DNA of 64,000 nt from contig QPMI01000152.1 in the NCBI GenBank assembly GCA_004431415.1, positions 1 through 64,000 of the forward strand, written 5' to 3'. This stretch comes from Cyanophora paradoxa. Lineage: Eukaryota > Glaucocystophyceae > Cyanophorales > Cyanophoraceae. The position numbers were made by a program, and so were the translations under genes. The notes below the pieces were generated by a model. That model saw nothing but the letters and a program-made list of their open reading frames with translations, did not search any database and was not told the DNA's origin. The number at the start of each line of letters is the position of its first letter. Positions within the stretch are counted from its first letter, which is position 1. Of the stretch, positions 31,919 through 47,000 are shown piece by piece.

Positions 31919-34900
31919 ATGCCCGAGCCGCCGGGCGAGTTTGCCGACACGGAGGGCATCTCGCTGCCGCCCGAAGTTGGCGGAGGTGCCTCCTCTCGCC
32001 TCCTACTCGTGCCGGCCGGGCCGGTTCAAATCGTCGCAGATGTCCGCGGCGAGCTGGTGCTCGAGCTGCGCGGGATTCGCTGGCTCGACGCATCCCGCAG
32101 CAGCAACGCACATGTGCGGTTGAAGTTCTGGGGCGAGACGGGCGTCGGCCTCTTGCTGCGGTTCGAAGCTCCCGCCCGCACCTACGGAGCCTCTAGCTTG
32201 GGCTCGCTCCCCTCGCCGGCGATAGCTGACAGGGGTCTCGTCGATGCCTGCGCAGCCACGGAGGCCCCGGGGCGGCGCCTGCTTACGCGGGACGGCCGCG
32301 CGCCATTTACCCAATCCGCGTGGGCCCCAGGCAGCTCAGCCGCTACTTCCAGGGTGCGGGCTAGCTTTGGATCAAGCCGGATGCGGTGGAGCTAAAGCCT
32401 CGCGGCGCGGGCGCGCAGACATGGACATGCTGAGCCTGGACGTGGTTGACCCGGTTACGCACCGCATCGTCGGGCGCTGCTCCATCCCCATCCGCGAGCT
32501 GGACGGGCTTCGTCCCCTGGCCGGGTGCGCGGCGATCCCAAACGCCGCCGCCTTCGGCCCCGCTCAGCGACGCCGTTGCGCGCAGCGAGTTCCCCATCGT
32601 GAGCGACGAGGGCCGCGAGCTGGGCCTCCTCGACGTCGGCCTCTTCCTGCACTTCCGCGGCGGTCCGCTTGCGCTCTCCCGCCCCTCCGTCCGTCCGCGC
32701 CGCTCACGGGACGAGCGCAGCGGAGGCGCGGGTGGACCCGTCGCGCCCGATCGCCCCCTCGGCGCGCTCCTCGTTCGCCCTCAACGAGGAGCGCGCCGCC
32801 CGCGACGAGAGCCTCCCCCTCCTCCCGTCCCCGCGCTCCGTGGCCCTCGCCTCCCGCCGCGCCCGCCGCAGCCCCTCTCCGCCCCGCCGCCCCGCCTCCT
32901 CCCCGCCCCGTCGCTCCAGCTCCCCGCACCGCGGCTCGCCCGGGCGCGGCTCGCCGCTGCGGACGATGCGGGAGCGCGGGGCGCCGCCGAACGGGAAGCT
33001 GGGGAGCGTGCTGGAGCGCGGGCGGCGGCTGCGGGACGAGATGCGGCGCTCGGCGCTGGACCTCGGCGGCCTGGAGGAGACGCTCCTGCGCTCTTCCAAG
33101 GGCAAGCAGGCGGCGGAGGCGCTGCGGGGGCCGCGCGGCGGCAGCCCGACGCGCGCCTCGGCGGCCTCTCTGGCGTCCCTGCGGGGCTCGGCGGAGCGGG
33201 TCGGGAGCGGCTCGTTCCGCGACCTCTACCTCCAGCGCCGCATCTCCGACGACGAGGAGACGCTCAGCGCCCGCGGCGGCCCCGGCGAGGTGCCCCGCCC
33301 CTCGCCCCCGCCCCCTGCCCGCCCCGCCCGGCCGACGCTGGCGCAGGAGGACACGCTCCTGGACGAGCTCTTTTTTGACAGGGTGGACGAGCGCTCCTCG
33401 GCCGCCCGCGACTCCCGCGCCGCCCGCGAGGTCGCCGCCCGCCACGACCCCATGTTCTCCCCGCCCGTCCGCCCCGCTCCGCCCCTCCGCGACCCGCTCC
33501 ACCCGTTTGACGCCGCTGCAGCACATCGCGACGACGACAACGGCGGCGGCGGCGGCGGCGGCGACGCCGGCGCGGGAGGAGCGGCGGGCGCTGCCGGAGG
33601 GGTCGCCGGTGGCGGGGCGCTACCACGCGGCGGAGGAGGGCCTGCGGCGGGAGGCGCGCGGGGACGAGCGCGCTGCGGACCTCTCGCAGGTCGCCGTCGT
33701 CCGCCTCGCCGTCGGCAAGCTCGTCCTCACGCACCGCGAGGGCGCCCCCGGGTCCGAGTCCCCGCCCCCCCTCGCCCGCCCTCCTCTCCCGCCTTCTTCG
33801 TCGAGCCGCGGGCAGGCCGGTGGCCTACTCGCTGGACTACGCCTTCCCCGTGAACCTCCCGCCCGAGATCCTGCCGGCCCACCGCGCCGACGCCGGCCGC
33901 GTGACCTCCCCCGAGACGCCCGAGCTCGCCGTCAGCTTCGGGCACCGCGCCGAGCTCCCGCTGCGCCTGGACGAGACGCTGCTCGCCGCCTGGTCCCGCG
34001 GCGCCCTGGAGGTGAAGGTGACGGCCTCGGCGGGGCAGGAGGCGCGCGAGCTGGGGCGGGCCCTCCTGCCCCTCTCCGCCGTGCTGCGCGCCCCGGGCTT
34101 CAGCTTCGCGGCCGGCCTCGAGGTCGTCGGCCCCGTGCGCAAGATGGTGCAGGACGCGGCGCCGGCGCCGGCGCCGGGCTCGCGGGGCCGGGCGAAGAAG
34201 CGGGCGGCGCCGGCCAAGGCCGTCCTCGTGGACGAGGTCGTCGGCCGCCTCGACATCGCCATCGACCTCCTCCGCCGCGCCGGCGCCGACGGTCCCGCCG
34301 GCGCCCCCGCCCCCGCCGGCTACCCGGGTCCCGCGAGCCCCCCCTCGGCCTTTGCGGGCTCGCCGGGCGTGCCGGCGACGCCGAGCGAGGCGACGCTATC
34401 GCCCTCGGCGCTCCTGGCGCAGCCGGAGGGCCTCCCGGCGCGCCTGCGCGAGCCGGTGCAGCTCTACCTCTTCCTCGGGGAGGCCCGCGGCATCCCGCCC
34501 CGCCCCGGCGGCCTCCCCCGCAACGTCTACGCCCTCTGCAAGCTGCGGCAGGACCGGAGCCGCTCGCCCGTCTACTGGGGCTCCAACGACCCCCTGCTCT
34601 CCTTCGAGCGCGTCGTGGAGATCGCGTCGCTGGAGACGGAGGTGGTGCTGGAGCACCTGCGGCGGGAGTGGGCGGTGGTCGAGCTCTGGGACCGCCACGG
34701 GCCCGAGTACGAGGAGCTCCTCGGCATCGTCAAGACGCCCCTCGCCGGCCTCGCCGCCTGGTTCAACGGCTGCGCCATCGAGCCCCTCCCGGGTCCGCCC
34801 CGCCCCGCCCCGCCCTGCCCCGCTCGCCCCGCTCACCGCGCTGACCGCGTCGCGCTGCAGGGAGCGGGATGCGGCGGGTGCTGGGGAGTCCCGAGGACTC

Positions 34901-37900
34901 CCCCGACCCCGCCCTCGTCGCCGAGGGGTACCTCCCCATCCACGACCCCCTCCGCGGCGTCGACGTCGGCACCCTCATGGCCCGTACCCCCCGCCCCTCC
35001 CTCCCATTTCCTCCCCGCGGCTGAGCGGCGCCGCAGGTGGCGGTGGCGATGGGCACGGGGCGCCAGGTGGCCGCCCTTCGCCGCCGCCTGCAGGCCGGCG
35101 CCGCCCTCCGCCGATTCGGCGCCCACGACCCCTCGTCCGCCGCCCCCGCCCCCCCCGCATTCCCGCGCCCCGCCTCACGCGCCGCAGGGCCGCCGCTCGC
35201 CGGCGCCGCTCGCGGCCGGACCGCACCGGATCGAGGCGGCGGCGGCGGCGGCGCGCGCCCCGTCGCCGGCCGGCGCCGCGCGGCACATCTTCTCCATCAC
35301 CGTCTCCTCCGCCTCGGCCTGCCCCACGCCGCCGGTGCGGCGCCCGCGCCCCCCGCCCGCCCTTCCCCGTCCCGCGCCTGGCCCCGCCCGAGCCCGCGGC
35401 AGCCGGCTGGCGGTGCGGTACCTGTTCCCGCGGGAGGCGGGTACGTGCAGACGCCGGCGGCGGCGGGGGTGCCGGAGCCGCGGTTCGAGTGGGCGGCGGA
35501 GCACGCGGTGCCGGCCTCGGCGCACCTGGAGGCGCACCTCGGCCTCCCGCCGCCCGCGAGCTCCGCCTCGACCTGCTCGAGCTGCTCCCCGGGGGCGCCG
35601 GCGAGCGCCCCGCCGCCCACGCCTACCTGCCCCTCGCCGAGCTCGTCGCCCTCGCCGCCTCCCGCGACGGTCCGCCCGCCCCGCCCCGCCCGAGTGCCCG
35701 CCGCCCACGCGCCCCGCAGCGGAGGGCGCCCCCGCGCGGCCCTTCTTCCTCCCGCTGGAGGCGGTGGAGGGCCGCCCGTGGCCCCGGGCCCGCCTCTGCG
35801 TCGCCGTCGCGCACGCCCTCGAGGGCCCGCCCCCGGCGCGCGCCCCCGCAGCCCCGTGCGCGGCGGCCGGCCCCGCAGCGCCTCGCCGCCCCGCGCCCCG
35901 CGGAGCATCTACGCGATACCCCTTCCCGTGGACGTCACGCTGCACGTCGAGCTGCTCCGCGCCTCGGGCCTCGGCGCCGCCCTGGAGGCAGCCCTCGCGG
36001 CCGGCGGGCCCGAGGCGCCGGCTCTGCGGGCCGCCCTCCGCGAGGGCGCCAACCCCTACGCCCTCTTCGCCCTCTACGGAGGCCCCCCGGGCTCCCTGCG
36101 CGAGCTCTGCGCCCCCGTCCGCACCCGCACCGTGACCGCCACCTTCGACCCCGAGTTCGGAGCCCGCGAGGTCCCCTTTCCCCCGCCCTCTCCGCCGCCC
36201 GCCGCCGCCCACGCGGGGCCGCGCCGCAGGTCCTGCAGCTCCGCGTCGGCCGCGAGGTCGTCGACTCGCTCCGCTCCGGCTGCGTGCGCCCCGGCTGCCC
36301 CCCTCGCCGGCCCTCGCCCGCCCTCCCGCCGACGCGGCGCGCAGGCGGAGGTGCAGGTGTGGCACCGCCGGCGCACGGCGAGGCCGGCGGCGGCGACGTG
36401 CTCCTCGGGACGGCGGCCGTGCCCCTCCACGAGCTCCTCGAGCGCGAGGGCCGCCTCGCCGGCTGGCTCGAGCTGCGCGGCCCGGCCCGCGGCGCCGCCC
36501 CCGCCGGCTCCCTCGAGCTCGCCGTCTCCGTCGCCTTCGCGGGCGCGACCCGGCCGGCCTCCCCGGCGCCCGCCCCGCCCCGCGCGCCCGCCGCTCCCTG
36601 GAGCTCTCGCCCTCCCGGCGCCGCTCGCCCTCCCCGGCCCCGCCCCCGCGCTCCTGGGCCTCTGCCGCCTCGACGACGACGGCTCCGCCGTGGCGCAGGC
36701 GCCGGCCCCGCCGAGCCGGCCGCGGCGCCCCGGGCGGCCTCGCCGACGCGGGGCGGGAGGAGGCGGCGCCCGGGTGGGCGCTGCCGGGCGGGGGCCCCGT
36801 GCGGCTCACGGTGGAGGTGGCGACGCGCTGCTGCCCAAGGCCGAACTCGACCGCCTCGTCGACGCGGCGCGCTGCGCGGCGGCCGCCGGCGGGCCCGCCC
36901 GCCCCTGCCCCGCTACTTCGCCGAGGTCCAGCTCCTCCCGGGGGCCGAGCGGGCGCGGAGCCGGCCGCTGGAGCCCGAGCTCCCCTCGGGCCTCGTCCGC
37001 TGCCGCGCAGAGGCGGCCCACGAGCTCGTGCCCGACGCCGCCTTCTTCCGCTGGCTCGACCGCGAGCCGCTCGCCGTCCGCCTCCTCCGCGGGGACGGCG
37101 AGCGGCCCGTGGAGGTCGCCCGCGCCGCCCTCGACCTCCGCGCCTTCGTCCAGGCCCAGCCGGCCGCCCGCTGGGTCGAGGGCTCCTTCCCCCTCGAGGA
37201 CGGCGGCGGCGGCCCCGCCACCGGCCGCCTCGCCGTCCGCGTCGCCCTCGAAGAGGCCCCCCGCCGCCTCGCCGAGCGCGGCCGGCCCCGCTCCCGCGGC
37301 CCCCGCGCCGCCGCCTCCGGAAGCGGCAGCCGCTGCTCGAGCTGCGGGAGCGAGCGGCCGGCGCCGCCGCGGGGCGCTCGCCCTCGGGGAGCCCCGTGCG
37401 GGTCGGGAGCGAGGCGGGCCGCTCGGCGCCGCCGACGCCCAAGCCCGAGCTCGTCTTCGTGAGCGCCTCGCGCGGGGGCCGGGCCGCGTGGCGGGACCGC
37501 GGCGACGGCGCCATCGTCTCGCGCCACTTCGACGCCGACGCCGACGAGGCCGCCGACGGCGCCGACGGGGGCCCGCGGGGGTACAACACCATCGAGGTGG
37601 CCGTGGAGCGCGCCGCGCACCTCCCGCTCGTCGCGCTCGCCACGGGGGAGCTCCTGGGCCCGCCCAACGCGTACGTCACCTACCGCTGGGACGCCCGCGG
37701 CGACGCCGTCTGCACGCCGGTCGTCGAGGAGGTCAGGGCACCCCGCCCCGCCCCCCGCCCCGCCCCGCCCCGCCTGACGCGGGGTGCAGAGCTCGACGCC
37801 GGCGTGGCACCACGCGCGCTCTTTGCCCGTGCGGGTGACCCGCTCGGTGCTGGCGCGCATCAAGGACCGGCCCCTCGTCTTCAACGTCTGGCACAAGCCG

Positions 37901-40651
37901 GACCCCCCGGCGCACCACGGCCCGGGCGCCCTCCACCCGGGGGCCGAGGCCGGCGGGGAGGACCGGCTGATCGGCTCGGCGCACGTCGACCTCTCGCCGC
38001 TCCTCGCCGGCATGCGCGAGCTCGCCGGGTGGTACCACATCCTCGACGCCCGCCACCAGCGCCGCGGCCAGCTCAAGGCACGCCCCGCCGCTCGCCCCTC
38101 CACCCCGCCCCGCGCCATCTGACGCGGCGGGGCGCGGCGGGCAGGTGCGGGTCGTGCCCTCGCGCGAACTCGGGAGCCCCGCCCGCTGGGAGCCGAGCTT
38201 CCGCCCCGTCTCCCCCGCCGCCTCCCTCCTCGGCTTCGGCCACGGCTACGGCTACGGCTACGACGAGCCGGCGCCGCCGCCGCGGGCGCCCTCGCCGGCC
38301 CGGCCCCGCTCCCGCGCCGGCTCCGCCAGCGCCGCCCACGAGGCCGCCGCCGCCCGCGAGGAGTCGCCCCGCGGGCGCGCCCCCTCCCCGGTCCCCTCCG
38401 CGGCGGCAGCCGCGGCGGGGCCCTACGCCATCCGCGCCGAGCGCGTCTACAACATCTACGGTGGCTCCAACAACATCATCAGGTCCGGCCCCGGCCCCCG
38501 CCCCGCCTTTAACGCTTCGCCCGGAGCCGACGCCGGCCGGCACGCAGCGACGCCGCCGGCGCGACGGCCGCCGGCCCCGCCGCGGCCGCCGGCCCCGCGC
38601 CCCCCGCCGAGGCCTCCGCCGAGGGAGCCTCCCGGTACACCCGCCCGCCCAGCGGCCCCTTTGGCCCGCCCGCCCGCCTGCCGCCTGACGGGCCGGCAGG
38701 CCGCCCTCGCGCCGCTCCTCGCGGCCGGCGTCGCCCTCGGGCCGCGGCGGCGTGCGCTTCGAGGGCGGGGAGGGGCCGGAGGAGGCGCCGGGCCCCGCCG
38801 TGCACCTCTCGTGGTCGTCCCTGCGGCGCAACCTCGACGACCTGGAGGACATCAACACCCGCCTCCAGCGCCGCCTCGACGCCCGCGACGCCCGCGCCCC
38901 GGCCACGCCGCCGCCGCCGCCGCCTCCGCAGCCCGCGACGGCGACCGCGCCCTGAGCGCCGCCCTCCGCCTCCTCGGCCGCCACGGGAGCCCAGCGGTCC
39001 GCCCCCGCGCGCCCGCCCGCACCGCTTCTCTGAAGCCGGGGCGGGGCGCGCAGAGGCGGTGGCGGAGCGGGGGCGGCACGCGCGGGCCTTCCACGTCCGC
39101 TCCCCGTCCCGCTCCGCCTCCCCCGTCCGCCGCTCCGTGCGCGCGGCGGCGCCCCGGCCCCCCGGGCCACCTGCTGTCCCTCGCCCCTGCAGCTGACCCT
39201 TCTCGGCCCCGGCAGGCGTCGTTCGCGCGCGTCCGCCCGGCATCACCGCCCCGCTCCCCCATCCGCGTCGTCCCCGGTGCGCGCGCGCGCCTCGGGGCCC
39301 GCCCATACCGCCGCTTTCCTATCTAGCTGAAGCCAGCGGGCCTTGCCTAGACCTCGTCCAAGTTTTTCGAGTTCTCAACCGGCCTGATAGTATAGCGGCT
39401 AGTACACCGCTTTAACACAGCGGAGATCCGGGTTCGATTCCCGGTCGGGCTATTGCTTCCGTTTTCCCTGGCCTCGGGTCCGGCCGGGTATGGTTCTGCA
39501 GCCGGGCTTTTTTTCGCAACCGGCCTGATAGTATAGCGGCTAGTACACCGCTTTAACACAGCGGAGATCCGGGTTCGATTCCCGGTCGGGCTATCGTCTC
39601 GCTTTTCCAATCCGCTGGCGCCCCTTTCCGCGCTGACTTTTTTCTGCTCAGCGCGCTCGCGCTCGCCGGAGCGCGCGCGGAAGCCGCTCGAGGAGCGGAA
39701 ACACTACGACGAGCGCGTTTTCAGGGCCACGACAAGCGGCCGCCGACGCGAATCCAGCAGCAGCAGCAGCAGCGACGACGACGACGAGCTCCATGGCGTC
39801 GGCCCGAGCGGCAGCTCCTACCGCGCCGAAAAGTGCGCACTCGCCGGCGCAGCCTCCGTGCTCCGCGGGAGCTGACCGCGCCCCGGCAGGCTCAGGCGGA
39901 GCGAGGAGAAGCAGCGCGCGCTCCGCCGGCGCTACGTGGGCGAGGCGGTGCGCCTCTCGCACGACGGCGGGCGGCCCGCCTCCCGCTCGCCGCCGCGGGT
40001 CCGCCCGGCCTCGCCGCCGCGCTCGAGCTCGCCCGTGCGCGTCGTCCGCGCCGGGCCGCCGCCGGAGTCGGCTCTGGCGACGGACATCCTCCGCCGCTCG
40101 CGCGAGGCGCTGCGCCGCTCCTACGACGGGGAGCGGCCGCTGCGCAGCAGCCTCTCGCGGTCGCCTCCGCGGGCCGGCGCCGGCTCGCCGCCGCGCTCGC
40201 CGGTGCACGTGAGCCGCGCCGACGTGCTGGACGCGCTCCGCTCGAGCGCCGAGGTCGCCCGCGACGGCCTCACCGCCACCCGCCGCTCCCGCGAGGCCTC
40301 TCCCCGTCCGCCGCTCCCTCTCGCCGACGCGGCGCCCCGGCTCGCCGGCGCGGGGCGCGCCCTCGGCGGTTGCGGCGCTGGCCGACGCGTACCGCGAGGC
40401 GCGCGACGAGGCGGCGCGCCCGCGCTCGCGCTCGCCCTCGCGCTCGCCCCCGCGGGGCCGGGCGGCGGCCGGCGAGCGCTCGCCGCCGCCGCCGGCCGCG
40501 CGCTACTCCTCCACGGAGGCCGCCCTGCGCCTCCTCGAGGAGAAGTACCGCACCCTCCGGCTCCAGCAGGAGGCCCGCCCCGCTCCCCGCCCCGCGCCCT
40601 GCGCCCCGCGACCCCCGCTGATTGGCTCTCCCTTGCAGGCCGACCGCCAGC

Positions 40652-40682
<31 letters not shown>

Positions 40683-40836
40683 GGCCGCGGCCGCGGCCGC
40701 CGCGTCGGAGTCGAGCAGCAGCCCGGAGGCGGCGGCGCGGCCCTTCCACGTGCCCGGGGCCGGCCTCCCGCCGCGGCCCTCGCGGGACCCCCAGACGGAG
40801 CGCATCGCCCGCATCATGGGCTCCAAGTTCCGCTGA
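31919..40836 (+). CDS. C2CD3-like centriolar protein with multiple C2 domains
   Basis: C2CD3 proteins act at the distal centriole or basal body in centriole elongation and ciliogenesis. The N-terminus after intron removal reads [16 protein letters not shown], then [13 protein letters not shown] and [17 protein letters not shown], the pattern of the family's N-terminal C2. [16 protein letters not shown] follows near 32591. Further C2-like blocks are near 33820-34140, 34440-34790 ([24 protein letters not shown]), 35283-35560, 35917-36190, 36915-37200 and 37585-38150 ([36 protein letters not shown]). The C-terminal third is Arg/Ser/Pro-rich with repeated [10 protein letters not shown] and an acidic [11 protein letters not shown] stretch, ending [12 protein letters not shown], stop TGA 40834-40836. 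Introns are many and short, except one of 375 nt (39277-39651) that holds two tRNA genes. The ATG at 31919 is the first in frame. Confidence 0.8.
39381..39452 (+). tRNA. tRNA-Val (anticodon AAC), copy 1
   Basis: A 72-nt cloverleaf: acceptor GGCCTGA pairs with TCGGGCT (one G-T at each of positions 1 and 5), discriminator A, anticodon stem CCGCT/AGCGG with loop TTAACAC, T stem CCGGG/CCCGG with TTCGATT loop. There is no intron and no encoded CCA. A Pol III-type TTTT stop is at 39462-39465. It lies inside an intron of the C2CD3-like gene, on the same strand. Confidence 0.95.
39522..39593 (+). tRNA. tRNA-Val (anticodon AAC), copy 2
   Basis: Identical in sequence to copy 1, 141 bp downstream. TTTT follows at 39603-39606. 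Only CAACC is conserved just upstream, so the duplicated unit is essentially the tRNA itself plus a few bases. Confidence 0.95.
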
Positions 40837-41189
40837 GGCCCCGGGGCGCCGCCGCCCCGCGCCGTCCAAAATAGGCTCCGTTGACCTTAGTTGTACATTA
40901 TTTTCAAGTGCATTTTGCTCGTCTAGCTCTAGGGTTGTGGATTCGAGCGGCTTCGATTCCCTGCGGGCGCGGGGCGCTTACTTTGTTGTGCACGTGGGCC
41001 CGAGCGCACGCACGCGACATTATGAATGAAAGAAAGCTGTGAGATAGATTTGAGAGGATGCGCGGGCTGATCCCCTCGCACATAAAGATACACTGCAGCT
41101 GGCACTAGCACTAGCTCTGGGTCTGGTCCTGGGGTGAAATTCGGAGAGGGAGAAAGCAGCAGGGCCCCGAGCTGGGGCGGGGGGTCGGC
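40837..41189. other. Spacer between convergent genes
   Basis: Contains the 3' untranslated regions of the C2CD3-like gene (+) and of aspartate aminotransferase (-). It is AT-richer than the flanks. No gene or clear polyadenylation signal recognised. Confidence 0.5.
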
Positions 41190-43173
<1,984 letters not shown>

Positions 43174-44050
43174 CTTCGGAAGAGTCGCTGGTTTGCCGAC
43201 GCGAGCTTGGCTGGGTCCAACCGGCTAAAGGTCAACCGCGGCTAAAGCAGCGCGTGCGGAACCCCCCTCGGCTCGCCTCCCCCCAAAGCGAAAAAACGAA
43301 AACAAAAAGCGAAACCCGGGTACAGGAGATCCGGGTAAAGTTACCCGTGACAGCAGGCTCCTCGATGGAAGGCGCTAGCGTTCGCGGCGGTGGCACAAGA
43401 CCGCAAGCTGCTTCCATCCATACGACGCACCTACCGAATGTCGCAGCACGTACCCCACGGTCCCCACGCGCTAGTCTGCTGAAGGGCCGGGGCCTGCAGC
43501 TGGCGCGGGAACTCGAGCAACCAGCTGCAACCTGCAGCTGCTCGCGCGCAAGATGTCTCGAAGAAGTTCCATCTCGAAATACGTGCGCGTGCTCACTGCC
43601 ATCGCCGCGCGCGAGCACGCGGCATCGTCGTCGCTCCGACTCGCCTTCCGGTTCGTCTAACCGCGTCGCACGCGTTCCTCAGATCGTTCCTAGTCCCGGC
43701 ATGCCGTCCGTAGGCGTAGGCGACGACGGCGGCGCCGTCGGCACGTCGGCGCTGAACGGCGCCGGCGCACCCACGCGTACGGCGCCGGCGGAGATATCTA
43801 TTGCGATGGACAAACTGGAAACTGGCTCGGTTCATTCGGCGGCCACCGGCACGGAGTCGCAGATCCGTGCGCCAGCGCTTAAGCTTGCTGAACAGCGCGG
43901 CGCTAGCACTTGCGCTGGCCGGCTGCGGCCGCGGTGCAGATGGCGGCCGCGGCGCGCCCGGCCTCCACCTCTAGATCTTGCGCATATGCATGCAATATAA
44001 ATAATGGCCTGATCTCTTTTTCCTGCGCGCCCGGCCCGGCACGCGCAGTG
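43174..44050. promoter_or_regulatory. Divergent intergenic region (AAT and TmcB-like genes)
   Basis: 877 bp between two start codons pointing apart, so it should hold both promoters. No TATA box stands out. Palindromic words such as GGCGCCGGCGC, CTCGAG and GCATATGC are frequent. No coding block was found. Confidence 0.45.
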
Positions 44051-47000
44051 ATGGAGATGGAGGGGCTGCAAGAGCGCAAGACGGTGCGCAGGCCGCGGCC
44101 TTTGACCTGCAGCTGCTGCCGAAGCCGCTGGCCATGGCACCGCGCGCGCTGCCGATCCCTGACCCCTCGCGGCGGGCAGGAGGACGCGCTGTTCGGAACC
44201 CTCTTCACAATGACCTCCCGTTCGTTCCGCGCCGCACGTGCACCCGCAGCATGAGAGGGGAGCTCATGATCGCGCCGCCCGGGGCACGCAGGAAACTCCC
44301 AGACCAAGACCCGCCTCTCCACCCGGTGCGCTCGAATTCGAATCCGATCGCGAAGACGCGTCGACGTCCATCGAAGGGCGCGCTCGCGAGCTCACGGCCG
44401 GCCGGCAGGGTGCTGGTCTTCCTCTTCTTCACGCTCCTCGACTTCGTCCAGCTCATCGGCCTCGCCTACGACGACACCGTTTGGAGCCACGACGTCGTCG
44501 GTGCGGCCCCGGAGCCTGCGCCGGCGCCGGCGCTCGATCCCGAATCAACGCTGACGCGTCGCAGGCTGGCTCTCCTTCCTGTTTGAGATCACCAAGGTTC
44601 GAATTCGATCCCCGGCGCCGGCGGGGCGGCTCCCGCTCGGGGCTCGAGCCCCTTCGCGATCGTTCGCAGCGGCTGAACGCGCTGGGCCGCCTCTGGATGG
44701 TCGCCTTCTACTACATCGCCGCCGTCGCCGTGCTCACCGCCCTCGGCCTCCTCATCTACGTCGGCGTCCTCTTCAAGGTGCGAGCGAGAGCTCGAAACGC
44801 GGCCCCTTCGGCCCCCGGCAGCGAACGCCCGCTCAACCAGCGCCTGCCCGCAGCGCGACCGCTTCCAAATGCTGCCGGTGAAAGCCCTCCGCATCCTCGT
44901 CACGATCCTCGTCACGGTGCGTGCGGGGGATACGTGCGCGCCCAGCTGCGCGACGCCGCGCCGGACCCCGGGCCGCCCCCCGTGCTGACGCGGGGCCCGC
45001 GGCCGCGATCTCGTCAGGCGCTGTACATCACGGTGCTGGAGATCCTCATCGCCCCCTTCGACTGCGTCTTCTCGGGCACCTGCCTCGAGATCGGCAGCCT
45101 CGTCCAGGCGAGTCCGTCGCGAGCCCGAGCCCCCCCGCGTGGAAACTTTTGACTTTACGCGCCTTAAAGCGAACCGGGCGATCAAGAAGCGAACCCGTCG
45201 CTCGGCGCTGATCCCCCCCCCCGCCCCCGCCCCCCGCAGATGGGCATCTCGCTCTTCCTCCTCCTCGTCTTCATGCCCTTCTGCCTCCTCATGTCCCTCG
45301 TCTTCCACGACCACGAGGCCCGCCCCGCCCCGCCGCTTCGGCTCTGGCCCCTTCCCTTCCCTTCCCTCCGCTGACGCGGCGCCGGCGCCCCTTCGCTCGA
45401 GCAGGTCCACTCCCCTGACCTCGAGTCCCGTGCGTAGTCGGCGCCCCACTCCTCCCCCGCCCGCCTAACGTGTGGCTGACGCGCGGCACGGCAGGCCCCA
45501 CGGGGCGCGGCGACCTGCTCTACCTCGCCTCCCGTACGGTCCTCGTGCTCGCCCGCCGCTTCCTCTGGCCCTACAGGCGCGCCCGAAGCCCGTGGCCATC
45601 CCGCTTCGGGTTCGGCCACCGATTCTACTCTGCCTCGCAGCCCGAGCTTCGTCGGGGTGCTCGTCGGCCTCGCCGCCGGCCTGCAGTCGGGGTACACGGC
45701 CGTCCTCCTCCCCTACTACCGCCGCCCCATCAACACCTTCAAGGCCTGGCTGTGCGCGGCAGCGGCTCGCGGCCCGGCCCGGCTCGCGAGCTGAGCGGGC
45801 GGCGGGCCGGCGCCGGGGCGGCATGCAGGTTCATGTCGGCGGCGGTCTTCGCGCTGGGGACGGTGGCGCTGCGCAACGCGACGGAGGGCGGGCGCTACGC
45901 CGCCTCCATCGCCGTCCTCGTCGCCCTCGTGCCCCTCGGCGCCGTCAGCGCCGCCCTCGCCGGTGCCCCCGCCCGCGCCCGCGCCCGCGCCCGCGCCCCA
46001 CGGGCTCGGCCTCACATGCGGACCGGCCGCTTCAGAGTTCCGGCACTATCGCATCTCGCGGGCCTTCCTGAGGATCCCCGCCGCGCACGCCGCCGTCCTC
46101 GTCGCCGGCGGCGCCTCGCAGGAGGAGGCCTCAGCCACGGCCGCCGCCGCCGCCGCCGCCGCCGAGGTCGCCGAGGTGCGGGCGGCCCCCGCGGAGTCCG
46201 CGGCCGCCTCCGGGGGGCTCACGGCTCGGCTTTGCCTGTGGGGGCAGAGCACGCACGGCGGCAGCGTGGCGCGCTCCTTCGTCCGCCGCGTCCGCTCCGT
46301 CTCCAAGTCGGTCTCCGCCCTCGGCGGCCCGCTCGCCGCCGCCATCTTCGACACCCGCGAGGTCCGCGCCGCGGGCTTGGCTTCGGGTCTTCGTGGCGCC
46401 GCTGACAGGCGGGCGGGCGGGGCAGGACGGGGAGGGGCGGGAGCTCGGGGGCGGGGCGCCGGGACCCTTCCTCCTCGAGCAGGAGGTGGAGGTGGCGGTC
46501 CGGTTCCTGCGGCTCGCGCGCCAGCCGAGCCCCGCCCTCCTCGACGCCGCCGAGGCCGTCTACAAGCGCGGCATGCAGCAGTTCCCCAAGGTGCGAGGCA
46601 GTCCCTGTCCCCTCGAGCTCGAGCCACCCGCTGACGCGCCTCGCTTCCCGATCGCAGAGCGCCTACGTGCGGTGCGCAGAACTGCGGCGGCGGCGCGCGC
46701 GCGCAGACTCTGCTCGCCGGTAACGCTGCACGTTCGCGACTGCAGGATCACGTACGCGAGCTTCCTGCAGAGCTACCGGAAGAACATCCCCGGCGGTGCG
46801 CTCTCGATCTCGGCCGGCCCTCGGTCCCGCGGCATCGGTCTGACGGGCGTGCGCGCGGCGGGCGCAGCGATGGTGGCGCTCAAGGACGCGTGGCAGCGGC
46901 TGCCGCCCTTTGACCAGCGCTTCTGGCTCTCCTCCATCCGCCGCTCGTGGGAGCAGATGAACCAGGGGCAGTCGGCCGGGGGCGAGTCCCTCTCCTTCAT

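Noticed and set aside
39347-39610. Open frame on the - strand with two copies of a Gly/Asn/Arg motif
   Set aside because: It is the reverse complement of the two tRNA-Val genes.
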